In this document: one piece after another, positions 33,830-42,265 of the stretch
Layout: every line of letters starts with the position of its first letter
Numbering within the stretch: the first letter of the stretch is position 1
Assembly: GCA_948579315.1 (NCBI GenBank)
Contig: CAPAOL010000025.1
Coordinates: 1-50,201, forward strand
Reading direction: 5' to 3'
Length of the DNA stretch: 50,201 nt
DNA from: an uncultured Phocaeicola sp.
GTDB lineage: Bacteria; Bacteroidota; Bacteroidia; Bacteroidales; Bacteroidaceae
Made by a program: the position numbers and the translations under genes
Notes under the pieces: model-generated
Database searches by the model: none
What the model saw: the letters and a program-made list of their open reading frames with translations, nothing else
Told to the model about the DNA's origin: nothing

Positions 33830-35536
33830 ATGAAAAGAACCATCTTGAAAGACGTAGGAATCGGCTTGTACTTCCTGCTTAGCACCGGAACGATCTACGC
33901 GCAGAACTACCCTAGAAAAGTGAAGAATGCGCAAGGTATCGAGGTGACCTACCAATCGAATTACAAAGGGAGAGTCCGGCCGGGACATTTGTTGATGACC
34001 GTGTCCGGTGACCGCGTATCATTGACCAACGTATGGCCGGAGCAAAATGACCGTCCCGATCCCCGCCCGGAAGACAAGACACCTGTAACCGGCAGTTACA
34101 TCGACTACACCACCCGGCAGGCATACCGCAGGGCTGAACTCCCCAACGGACAAGTGATATCTGCGGTCACTCCCTTCGAATTCGGCAAAGGCTTCACGCA
34201 AACGGGCGAAGGAAAACACTTAGGGATGAACTGCAAAATTTTGCGAACATCTATCAATTCCAACACTATCGAGGTATGGTATACCAACGACATCCCTTTT
34301 CGTGGTACTCCGCAAGCCAATGTGGGTGTACCTGACGGATTGGTACTGAGGGTCGTGCGAAACGGTGACATGATTCAAGAGGCTACCCATATTACCCCAC
34401 TGAAGAAAGGAAAGGATGTATTGCCACAGTCGTGGGGGAAAAGCATGGATGCGGCCGACTACCAATATACCATCAACCAAAGTGGAGTTATCACAATTCC
34501 GGTCTTCGACCAACAGAGCATCTGCTTCAACAACACTAAATTGCCCGAAGTACTGGAGGATGGCGTACAATACAGTGCTGGAGGCGGCACCATTCTGTTA
34601 AAGAAAGTGAAGTTACCCGACTATGTGAAGAATCGCACCGTCTTTGCGGAAGTTGTTCAATACTCGGACGGCGATGCTTACGACCGCATCGGTTCTGTCT
34701 TTCTGATACCGGAAAGCAAGCGGCTGTCTTTTCTTGATGCCATGCGTGATTTGAAAAAAGTTCCCTCTTTTCACTCGGAAAATATGGATTACCACGGGCT
34801 GATTTCTACAGCGGAGTATGATGTGCCTTTAGAATTGATGCGTTTTTTCACCGGTTTCGGTGTGCGCAAGTTCAATTATAATAAGGTGAAGGGGCAGGAC
34901 TGGGTGGACTCCGTACTTTACAAAATGGAGGTAACCCCACTGGCCGAAAAGTTGGAAGGAGAAGCTTGGATTGGCGCTTACATCGGCAACTGGGATGCCA
35001 AAGGGCATCGTCTGTCGTTGAAACTGAAGTATTATCCTGATGAAGAACATCGGGTTTATAACACTCTTCCGCTGTTCAATACAGTGAATTATCTAGAGCA
35101 GGCAGGACAGCCTTATCCGATTTTCATGCGTCAGGATTCTCTGATCGTAAAATTCACCTTGAAGGAGCCTGCCAAGAATGCCCGTCTGTACTACCTCACC
35201 ACGGGACATGGCGGTTGGGGAGGCGGTGATGAGTTCAACCAGAAACCGAACACTCTCTATTTGGACGGTGAAAAGGTGATCTCTTTCGTACCTTGGCGGG
35301 ATGATTGTGGAACTTATCGTAACTGGAATCCTTGTTCGGGTAATTTCTCCAATGGACTGAGCTCTTCCGACTTGAGCCGTTCCAACTGGTGTCCGGGTAC
35401 GGTGACCAATCCCGAATACATCTATTTGGGTGATCTGGAAGCGGGTGAACACAGCATCACCGTAAAAATACCACAGGGTGCTCCCGAAGGGGGAAGCAAT
35501 AGTTATTGGTGTATCTCAGGTACGCTTATTTATTAA
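33830..35536 (+). CDS. PNGase F-type peptide-N-glycanase, two-domain form
   Basis: A 568-residue exported enzyme (signal peptide to about residue 24, ending TGTIYAQ). The N-terminal domain, about 25-240, is the extra domain of type II PNGases. The C-terminal part carries the PNGase F catalytic features: Asp285 in GDAYDRIG, Glu378 in EGEAWIG, Glu468 in GGWGGGDEFNQK, in the places of Asp60, Glu118 and Glu206 of the Elizabethkingia enzyme, plus LSRSNWCPG with the conserved WCPG. It cleaves the bond between asparagine and the first GlcNAc of N-glycans, freeing whole glycans from glycoproteins. It lies inside the segment between leader copies B and A, on the same strand as cassette A. A hairpin at 35550 follows. 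Specificity for fucosylated cores is not deducible. Confidence 0.88.
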   Translation: MKRTILKDVGIGLYFLLSTGTIYAQNYPRKVKNAQGIEVTYQSNYKGRVRPGHLLMTVSGDRVSLTNVWPEQNDRPDPRPEDKTPVTGSYIDYTTRQAYRRAELPNGQVISAVTPFEFGKGFTQTGEGKHLGMNCKILRTSINSNTIEVWYTNDIPFRGTPQANVGVPDGLVLRVVRNGDMIQEATHITPLKKGKDVLPQSWGKSMDAADYQYTINQSGVITIPVFDQQSICFNNTKLPEVLEDGVQYSAGGGTILLKKVKLPDYVKNRTVFAEVVQYSDGDAYDRIGSVFLIPESKRLSFLDAMRDLKKVPSFHSENMDYHGLISTAEYDVPLELMRFFTGFGVRKFNYNKVKGQDWVDSVLYKMEVTPLAEKLEGEAWIGAYIGNWDAKGHRLSLKLKYYPDEEHRVYNTLPLFNTVNYLEQAGQPYPIFMRQDSLIVKFTLKEPAKNARLYYLTTGHGGWGGGDEFNQKPNTLYLDGEKVISFVPWRDDCGTYRNWNPCSGNFSNGLSSSDLSRSNWCPGTVTNPEYIYLGDLEAGEHSITVKIPQGAPEGGSNSYWCISGTLIY

Positions 35537-35549
35537 TGTAAATTCCTTT

Positions 35550-35587
35550 GTCCTGCGATAACAGAAATGTTTCTGTCACCGCAGGAC
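35550..35587 (+). terminator. Hairpin after the PNGase gene
   Basis: GTCCTGCG and ACAGAAA (35550-35567) pair with TTTCTGT and CGCAGGAC (35570-35587) around a 2-nt loop, with a 3-nt internal loop. The stem is long but lacks a clear U-run, so it may partly terminate or protect the PNGase transcript. Confidence 0.6.
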
Positions 35588-35589
35588 AA

Positions 35590-36050
35590 GGAATGTTCCA
35601 ACTTTTCTATCTCCTCAAAGGACAATCTTGTCCTTGGGCAAGTTGTCACATGGGCAAGTTCAAGGACTTAAAATTACAGCCTACAGTTTGTTTGGACTTC
35701 TTTCCCTCTTCCGTTCTTCCTTTCATATTCCTTCTTTCCTTTCATCTTTTGATTGTTGTCTGCAATACTGTCTATATAAAAAAGGTATATTTTCTCTAGC
35801 AATACACCAACGGCATGGACTGGCATTACCTTTTTTCCTTTGGTTCTTATCCCAATATGCGTTACCTGTTTTCTACCGACTACCAAACAAACGGTAAATA
35901 TTCGATGAAAAAACAATATAAATCATTTCAAGAAAGTTCTGTGAAAGTTATCGGTTCTCTCTTTAAATAGGGGGCTCCAGATATCTCAAACGTTAAAAAT
36001 CAGAGCATATTAAAAATATTTTTCAATAGATTCTTTATATATATTAAAAT
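35590..36050. other. Intergenic region before cassette A; no gene seen
   Basis: About 460 bp without a credible gene. It contains a perfect palindrome AAGGACAA-TC-TTGTCCTT near 35618-35635, a strongly pyrimidine-rich stretch at about 35698-35750 and AT-rich DNA approaching the cassette A promoter. A 21-codon frame at 35904-35969 (starting MKKQYKSFQESS) is too short to call. A binding site for a regulator of cassette A could lie here. Confidence 0.6.
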
Positions 36051-36055
36051 TGTTA

Positions 36056-36063
36056 TATATTTG
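36056..36063 (+). promoter_or_regulatory. Promoter -7 box of the expressed SusC/SusD cassette (A)
   Basis: TATATTTG matches TAnnTTTG exactly, 31 bp upstream of the shared leader block and 98 bp before the ATG. The -33 place holds TTCTTTATA, a weak match. Neither silent copy has an equivalent box directly before its block. Being outside the shared block but inside the invertible segment, this promoter would be carried to cassette B or C by inversion. Confidence 0.65.
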
Positions 36064-36093
36064 CACCGTTAATCTAAATTAAATTGAAAAACA

Positions 36094-36282
36094 TAGTTCT
36101 GAAGGAACTAAGGAAACGGAATTACTTGATTTTCAATAAACTTAAAAAAAAATCACAGCTATGTTAAAACGACTAAAATCAGTCAGTATGTTGCTGTTCC
36201 TAATGGGTGCCTCTACAGGATCAGCATACGCGGTCGCCAATCCCGGCGTTACCGATGTGAAAATCACACAACAGACAGGGAC
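36094..36282 (+). repeat. Shared SusC leader block, copy A (expressed orientation)
   Basis: Identical to 31378-31190 over all 189 bp, and to 24375-24249 over the first 127 bp. The palindrome AGTTC-N5-GAACT is at 36095-36109 and the start codon at 36161. Downstream of the block, 36305-36353 is again identical to cassette C (24164-24116), where B differs at several bases, so copy A is a mosaic. Confidence 0.93.
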
Positions 36283-39200
36283 GTGTAAGGGAGTCGTAGT
36301 AGATGCTACAGGTGAAACCGTTATCGGTGCGTCTGTAGTAGTGAAAGGTACGACCAATGGTACTATTACCGGTATTGATGGTGACTTTTCCTTGTCAGGT
36401 GTTAAACAAGGAGATGTTATCCAAGTTTCCTTTGTGGGATATCTTACCCAAGAGATTAAATTTAAAGGAGAATCTTTAAAAATTATTCTTCAAGAAGATT
36501 CACAAACTCTTCAAGAAGTGGTTGTAGTAGGTTATGGTGGTGTTCAGAAAGCCAAAACAATGACTGCATCTGCCGCTACCGTAAAGATGTCCGAATTGGC
36601 AAAGTTACCGGTTGCTTCTATGTCCGAAGGGTTGGGAGGACGTGTTACCGGTGTGGTAACTCAACAGGCTTCCGGTGCGCCGGGTGAAAACGCCAGAATT
36701 TGGATTCGAGGCGGTGAAAATATCTTGTATGTCATTGACGATGTCGTGATGGATTCGGGGCAAGGTAATGAGTTTTTCAACCGCTTGCGTCCGGATGATA
36801 TCGCTTCCATGTCAATCTTGAAAGACGCTGCTGCAACTGCCGTATATGGTCCGCGTGCCGCTAATGGTGTAGTAGTGATTGCTACCAAGCGTGGACAGGA
36901 AGGCGCGCCTACCATTACTTTAAACCAAAAAGTGTCTATCATGACTCCTGCTTATCGTCCCAAAGGATTGAGTAGTTACGAGTATGCATTGGCACGTAAT
37001 GAAGCGGAATTGGCAAGTTTCCAGGAGAGTCCGACTTTTAATGATACAGAACTTTCTAAATATTATATGGGCGATCTGTGGCAGAAAGGATACGGATTTG
37101 AAGAAATCCGTAACCTGGTGAACGAAAGATATAATTTAGGGTATTCTTTGCAAGACATCAACGACTTGTTCGATCCGTTAAAGACACAAGGTAAAAATAT
37201 CCAGGACTACTATTCTTCTTACGACCCATGGGATATGTTTGATCATACACAGCCAATGTATCAAACTAATGTCAGCCTGCGTGGTGGTGGCGAACGTATC
37301 AAATATTATTCAAGTTTGGGATATATGAAGCAAAATGGTGTCAATGATAAATATTCATACGAACAGGTGAACATGATTTTGAACACAGACGCCATGTTGT
37401 TGAGCGACAAGAGTTTGAAATTTACTTTCAACTTGAACGGTAATACTTCTAACAACAATAAACCTGCCGATGGTGAAGGTGTGTTCAACAATGCCATGTA
37501 TGGTGACTGGATGCCTAAGAGGCCGGCTGCCTGGAGTACCGGACTGCCAAGAAAGGGATCTGTGGAGGCGCAGTTGAACAACGGTTTCAACAATACAGAA
37601 TCTTATCGCTTCCAGATGAATGCAGCTTTGAAATGGAGTGTGCCTTGGGTGGAAGGCTTGTCTGCACAGGCTAGCTTGAACTTCACTACTTCTTATTATC
37701 ATCAGCGTCATTTTAACCATGATCAGGAAGGCGTTTATGACAATCCGTATGCTACTGCCGTTTCTTCCTATAATCCTGAAAACGCCAACTTATATGAAAA
37801 ATGGAATAAGTATAAGTTGTTGACCGGCATTTTCCAGATTGATTATACCCGTTCTTTCGGAAAGCATAATCTATCTGCTATGGTGAACTATCAAAGTCAG
37901 GTAAGAAAGAGCAATTGGACGGATGCAAAGAAAAAAGGCTATCCTACCACTTTGGCTCCGCAGCTTGATCTAGGCGGTACATTAGTTTCTGCCGGTGGCT
38001 CTGCTGAAGAATGGGGTTCTGCTTCTTACATCGGGCGTTTTACTTACGACTATGACAATAAGTACCTGTTCCAATACAGTGCTAACTACAATGGTTCTTT
38101 GAGTTATAGCCCGGATAAACGTTGGGGATATTTTCAGGCTTTCTCATTGGGTTGGGTGATGTCCGATGAAGTTTGGTTCAAGAATTTGGTGAATCCGAAC
38201 ATTGTTAATATGATAAAATTACGTGGCGGATTTGGATTGGTAGGTAATGAAGTGGGAAGTCCATTTTCTTTCCTTACCCAATATGCGCAGAGTTCAAACC
38301 GCATATTGTTTGGAGAAAATATGGCTTCTAATGTAGGATGGTACGAGTCTGATGTAGCAAACAATTTACAATGGTCCAGCAGTAAGCAGTATGGTATTGG
38401 TCTGGATTTCGGCTTTTTGAAAGACCGCTTGACAGGATCATTCGATACGTTTTTATATTTGAACAAAGGAGATGTGATGGACATGACTGATGATATGATT
38501 CGGGTAGATATTTTAGGTATGCCGAACACTCCGAAAATTAATGCTCCGTACACTACTTCACGAAAAGGAGGTTTCGAAGTTTCGTTGAACTGGCAAGACA
38601 AGATTGGCAAAGTCGGTTATCGTGTAGGGGTAAACTATTCTTATTGGGATGAACGGGTGACTCGCCATAGCAGCTCTGATTCGGACTGGTGGACTCCGAC
38701 ATTCGACAATATCGGCAAACGTCCTTATGTAACAAACGGAGAATCTATAACATATCCTTATGGGTTGAAGACCAATGGATTACACGGGTCATGGCAAAAA
38801 ATGTATAATTCCTTATTACACGCTAACAATAATATGACTTTGGGAACTCCGGCTTTGGTGGACTTAAATGGTGATGGTCGTGTAAATGATTACTATGTGT
38901 TCAATGCGGAAGGGTCTACTCCACATACTCAATTTGGTGTAACTTTAGGAGCCGACTGGAACGGATTCGATCTGGAACTGTTCTTCCAAGGAGCAACCGG
39001 TGCAAGGGGAGCTATGCCTTCTCCGCTCCGCAGCCAACAAAGCTATATGTGGAATTACGGACAATACGCGTTCCAGAATGCATATACACCGAGCAACCCT
39101 GATGTAGACGCCGCTCTTCCAACTCCGGTTCCTGAAGGCAATGGATTTGGATATAGTTACATTGACATCTGGTCTTTTGATGCCTCTTACCTGAAACTGA

Positions 39201-39445
39201 AAAATATCAGTTTACGTTATGACTTAAAACGTTCGGTTTTGAAAAATCTACCAGTTATTCAAGGATTGGATTTAAGTTTCGTTGTGACTAACGCATTTAC
39301 TTGGACTAAAAAATCTTATCCACTGAAAGATTTGCAGGATCCCGAATTCATTACTACAGGTGCTTCTATCTATAATAACAATGGTACTTTGGGAAGCTAT
39401 CCTACCCAGCGTTCTTATACTTTGGGCGTAACAGTAACTTTATAA
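36161..39445 (+). CDS. SusC-type TonB-dependent transporter, cassette A (expressed orientation)
   Basis: A 1094-residue SusC protein: shared signal peptide, carboxypeptidase-like domain (GVVVDATGETVIGASVVVKG), plug (NILYVIDDVVMDSGQ near 185, SILKDAAATAVYGPRAANGV) and barrel ending YTLGVTVTL. The plug has IDD where most family members have IDG. A promoter box lies just upstream, so of the three leader-sharing copies this is the one likely expressed in the given orientation. The susD gene starts 12 bp downstream, followed by a third lipoprotein gene, giving a longer operon than cassettes B and C. Its proximity to the PNGase gene suggests N-glycan or glycopeptide uptake; this is inference. Confidence 0.94.
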   Translation: MLKRLKSVSMLLFLMGASTGSAYAVANPGVTDVKITQQTGTCKGVVVDATGETVIGASVVVKGTTNGTITGIDGDFSLSGVKQGDVIQVSFVGYLTQEIKFKGESLKIILQEDSQTLQEVVVVGYGGVQKAKTMTASAATVKMSELAKLPVASMSEGLGGRVTGVVTQQASGAPGENARIWIRGGENILYVIDDVVMDSGQGNEFFNRLRPDDIASMSILKDAAATAVYGPRAANGVVVIATKRGQEGAPTITLNQKVSIMTPAYRPKGLSSYEYALARNEAELASFQESPTFNDTELSKYYMGDLWQKGYGFEEIRNLVNERYNLGYSLQDINDLFDPLKTQGKNIQDYYSSYDPWDMFDHTQPMYQTNVSLRGGGERIKYYSSLGYMKQNGVNDKYSYEQVNMILNTDAMLLSDKSLKFTFNLNGNTSNNNKPADGEGVFNNAMYGDWMPKRPAAWSTGLPRKGSVEAQLNNGFNNTESYRFQMNAALKWSVPWVEGLSAQASLNFTTSYYHQRHFNHDQEGVYDNPYATAVSSYNPENANLYEKWNKYKLLTGIFQIDYTRSFGKHNLSAMVNYQSQVRKSNWTDAKKKGYPTTLAPQLDLGGTLVSAGGSAEEWGSASYIGRFTYDYDNKYLFQYSANYNGSLSYSPDKRWGYFQAFSLGWVMSDEVWFKNLVNPNIVNMIKLRGGFGLVGNEVGSPFSFLTQYAQSSNRILFGENMASNVGWYESDVANNLQWSSSKQYGIGLDFGFLKDRLTGSFDTFLYLNKGDVMDMTDDMIRVDILGMPNTPKINAPYTTSRKGGFEVSLNWQDKIGKVGYRVGVNYSYWDERVTRHSSSDSDWWTPTFDNIGKRPYVTNGESITYPYGLKTNGLHGSWQKMYNSLLHANNNMTLGTPALVDLNGDGRVNDYYVFNAEGSTPHTQFGVTLGADWNGFDLELFFQGATGARGAMPSPLRSQQSYMWNYGQYAFQNAYTPSNPDVDAALPTPVPEGNGFGYSYIDIWSFDASYLKLKNISLRYDLKRSVLKNLPVIQGLDLSFVVTNAFTWTKKSYPLKDLQDPEFITTGASIYNNNGTLGSYPTQRSYTLGVTVTL

Positions 39446-39457
39446 AACTTGGTTAAT

Positions 39458-41443
39458 ATGAAACGTAAAAATAAAACAACTAAATATATTCTGGCCGGGT
39501 TATTTCTTTCTTCGATGATGGGAGTAACAACTGCATGTGATCCGTTAGGAATAGAACCTACAACAAAAGTGGATGAAGAACGCTTTTGGGAAAATCCTCA
39601 ATTGGCTCGTTCTTATGTGAACAATTTCTATTTCATATCCCAATCGGCATCTGGTGACACCTTCCAGTCAGAACAGTGGTCAGATAACTGTCAGGGAAAC
39701 TATGAACAGGACTGGGATACGTATCGACAGTACAATTTTAACAAACGTACTTATGATGAAAATAATGGTATCACTTGTTTCAGCGCCCCATGGAGTGGAG
39801 CTTATAAAAACATTCGTGCTGTAAATCTTGGAATTGAAAAAATTTCTTCCAGCAGCATATTGACAGAGGCTCAGAAGAACCAATTCTTGGGTGAATGTTA
39901 CTTTTTCCGTGCTTTTATTTATTTTGACATGGAAAAGTTTTGGGGAAGCGTTCCTTATGTAGACAAAGCGTTAACGATTGAAGATGAAACCTATTTGCCT
40001 CGTACTAAACGCGAAACTATTTTCGACAATATTCTAGACGATTTGCAGAAATCCGTAGATTATTTTAAAGCTTATGGTGGAACGCATACGCTTGGTATGG
40101 TAAATGAAGATGTAGCTAACGCATACATCTCTCGCGTGGCTTTATATGCAGCCAATGCGGCCGATGCTTCAGCCAAAGGTCTATATTCGGATGATGCTGA
40201 AGGCTTGTTCAAGTTTGAGAAGAATGCAAATCATTATTATGAATTGGCTTATAATGCAGCTAAAGGATTGATAGGCAAGTACAGTTTGGAACCGAATTAT
40301 GAGGATCTGTTCACAAAAACAGAGTCACATACAAGCGTTGAGTCAATTTGGCCGGTCATGTTTAAAGAAAACCAACGTAGTGGTTTCAATCCAACTGCAA
40401 AGAACGGACCTGACGGGAATTATTATGGAGCAACCGAAGATGCGACTTATTCTTACGGGCGTCGTTCAGGTTTATTTCCTACACAGGATTTGGTAGACTG
40501 TTATTTACAGAAAGATGACGCTGATGGCAAATGGAAAAATTGGTGGGAAACTTCACAGGCAAAAGCCATGGGAATCCATAGAAATGCAGAAGGAGAATTA
40601 GAAGGAGAATCTGCTAATTATCGCGATATGTTCAAGAATCGCGATAGCCGCTTCTATTCCACAGTTACTTACGATGGAGCATATATGGGACCGGAAGAAG
40701 AACGTTATATTATTCAAACTTGGATTGACAATACTACACTAGATGAAAAGACCTTAAAATACAGTGCTTTACATTCTGGGTATAGAGTGATGGAAAATTT
40801 AAATTCCGCACCAATCAACAGAGCTTCCGCACAAACAATAACTGGTTATTATTCAAGGAAGTACTCTCAGTTTAATAAAATCAATACGGACGGGACTTTG
40901 GATTTTGACACCCAGCGTCAGACTTGCTATTTCAATGTACGGTATGCGGAAGTGTTGCTGAATTGTGCCGAGGCAAGTATTAAACTAGGCAAGACCGATG
41001 CGGCAGGCTATATCAATGAAATCCGTAATCGTGCCGGATTGCCTAATTATGACGGCAATGATTTGTGGAATGAAATGAAACTGCAACGTCGTTTGGAATT
41101 TGCATTTGAATGTCCGGGCTTCCGTTATTTCGATTTATTGCGTTGGGGGGAAGCAGAAGGCAAAACGACTATTGAAGAGTTGAATACTCCTTCCAGAGGA
41201 TTATGGATTTTCCGTAAAGGTATGGAAAGCGAAAAGGCTGGTGAGAATGGTTATCCTGTAGAGCCGGGTGGTGAAGGATATTTTACTCCTAAATTCCAGA
41301 CTTTTGAGATGCCGTATTCTTATTATGAAAGAAAGTTTGATGATGCAAGATACTACTTTGTACCATTTTCACAGTCCATGTTGAGAGACTATACACAATT
41401 GCAACAGAATCCGGGATGGAAAAACTTCAACTATAACAATTAA
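39458..41443 (+). CDS. SusD/RagB-family lipoprotein of cassette A
   Basis: A lipoprotein of about 661 residues that pairs with SusC-A. The ATG at 39458 is preferred over an in-frame TTG at 39449; it gives MKRKNKTTKYILAGLFLSSM with a lipobox-like VTTAC. The mature part starts DPLGIEPTTKVDEERFWENP, followed by the SusD TPR-like region (GECYFFRAFIYFDMEKFWGS) and the RagB C-terminal pattern (RYAEVLLNCAEASIKLG, INEIRNRAGLP, RRLEFAFECPGFRYFDLLRW). It is a classical RagB-type SusD, unlike the SusD_2-type proteins of cassettes B and C. It is followed 12 bp later by a small lipoprotein gene. Confidence 0.94.
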   Translation: MKRKNKTTKYILAGLFLSSMMGVTTACDPLGIEPTTKVDEERFWENPQLARSYVNNFYFISQSASGDTFQSEQWSDNCQGNYEQDWDTYRQYNFNKRTYDENNGITCFSAPWSGAYKNIRAVNLGIEKISSSSILTEAQKNQFLGECYFFRAFIYFDMEKFWGSVPYVDKALTIEDETYLPRTKRETIFDNILDDLQKSVDYFKAYGGTHTLGMVNEDVANAYISRVALYAANAADASAKGLYSDDAEGLFKFEKNANHYYELAYNAAKGLIGKYSLEPNYEDLFTKTESHTSVESIWPVMFKENQRSGFNPTAKNGPDGNYYGATEDATYSYGRRSGLFPTQDLVDCYLQKDDADGKWKNWWETSQAKAMGIHRNAEGELEGESANYRDMFKNRDSRFYSTVTYDGAYMGPEEERYIIQTWIDNTTLDEKTLKYSALHSGYRVMENLNSAPINRASAQTITGYYSRKYSQFNKINTDGTLDFDTQRQTCYFNVRYAEVLLNCAEASIKLGKTDAAGYINEIRNRAGLPNYDGNDLWNEMKLQRRLEFAFECPGFRYFDLLRWGEAEGKTTIEELNTPSRGLWIFRKGMESEKAGENGYPVEPGGEGYFTPKFQTFEMPYSYYERKFDDARYYFVPFSQSMLRDYTQLQQNPGWKNFNYNN

Positions 41444-41455
41444 AAAAAGATAGTT

Positions 41456-42181
41456 ATGATGAATAAATTGCTAAATAAAATATGTATAGGTGCAGCTGTG
41501 TTGTGCAGTGCATCAGTTATTTCTAGTTGTACTGCCGGATTGACTTATGAAGAGGCACCGGAATCTGTTTATTCAGAAGTAGGGGTAAGCAAAATCGAGT
41601 TAAAAGCCCGGGAATTGTTTAATGACAAGATTTATGCAGTTAACTGGAACAAATGGGTGGACAATTATATTGATACTCGTTTGATTGGAAGTTCTGACGT
41701 TTTTACGTGGGTTAACAGAACGGGGGCTCCCTATACCATGCCGGATGGGAAAGTTGTGGCTGCCGGAGAATCAATAAAAGTGGAAGGTTCGGAAACAATA
41801 GAATCCGATAGCAGTGCGCCTGATGGCAAGGTGTATGTATTAAACGTATATGCCGCTTCGGATGTACAATATTCGACAGCTAACAAGGGGTTCTTGTTTG
41901 ATGGCAGCAAGTTCTCCGGTGACTTTGAATTGGTGAATCCTGTTGATAACCGTTCACAATATGTAGTTCTTCCTGTTAGAAAGAATGAAATCATAGGTGA
42001 ACTTTATCTGGTAAGCTATTCTGTCTGTACGGTAGAACCCGTAGGTGACTCTCCTAAATTGGGTATGCCGGGAGATTTTACCAAGCCTCGTCGTTATCTG
42101 GTGAAGAATATCGCTCATCGCCCTGCTGGAGTGGAGCAACATCAGCGTATGTATGAAGTACGTGTTACTTTCCTTCCGTAA
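41456..42181 (+). CDS. Surface lipoprotein in SusE position, unknown family
   Basis: A 241-residue lipoprotein (lipobox ISSC near residue 24), the third gene of cassette A and 12 bp after susD. I do not recognise a named domain with certainty. The mature part reads as beta-rich, with KIYAVNWNKWVDNYIDTRLI, a central TMPDGKVVAAGESIKVEG and a C-terminal RYLVKNIAHRPAGVEQHQRM. By position it may be an accessory surface glycan-binding protein, as SusE/F-like proteins are in other loci, but the sequence alone does not prove this. A terminator follows at 42211. Cassettes B and C have no counterpart. Confidence 0.75.
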   Translation: MMNKLLNKICIGAAVLCSASVISSCTAGLTYEEAPESVYSEVGVSKIELKARELFNDKIYAVNWNKWVDNYIDTRLIGSSDVFTWVNRTGAPYTMPDGKVVAAGESIKVEGSETIESDSSAPDGKVYVLNVYAASDVQYSTANKGFLFDGSKFSGDFELVNPVDNRSQYVVLPVRKNEIIGELYLVSYSVCTVEPVGDSPKLGMPGDFTKPRRYLVKNIAHRPAGVEQHQRMYEVRVTFLP

Positions 42182-42210
42182 CGCAGGTGAATTCTTTTTT
42201 ATAATAAATG

Positions 42211-42240
42211 AAAGGGTGGGCTTCAGGCTCACCCTTTCTT
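42211..42240 (+). terminator. Terminator of the cassette A operon
   Basis: AAAGGGTGGGC (42211-42221) pairs with GCTCACCCTTT (42227-42237) with one mismatch, a 5-nt loop and a following TTTCTT. It ends the SusC-SusD-lipoprotein operon. Confidence 0.85.
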
Positions 42241-42265
42241 GAGATAAACAATTAACTGAAAATAT

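Larger units (their letters stand above)
24249..36282. mobile_element. Putative three-copy SusC/SusD inversion region (shufflon-like)
   Basis: Three identical leader blocks, C and B on the - strand and A on the + strand, bracket DNA that holds a single good promoter box (36056-36063). Exchange between A and B would invert the VirE/HU/PNGase segment and put the promoter before SusC-B. Exchange between A and C would invert the whole stretch and put it before SusC-C. DNA inversion of SusC/SusD families by site-specific recombination is established in Bacteroides fragilis. Inversion at this locus is inferred from the repeat geometry; no recombinase gene is in the window. Confidence 0.75.

Noticed and set aside
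35548..35799. Open frame of 83 codons after the PNGase gene
   Set aside because: It begins in a hairpin and runs through a pyrimidine-rich intergenic stretch; the composition is non-coding.
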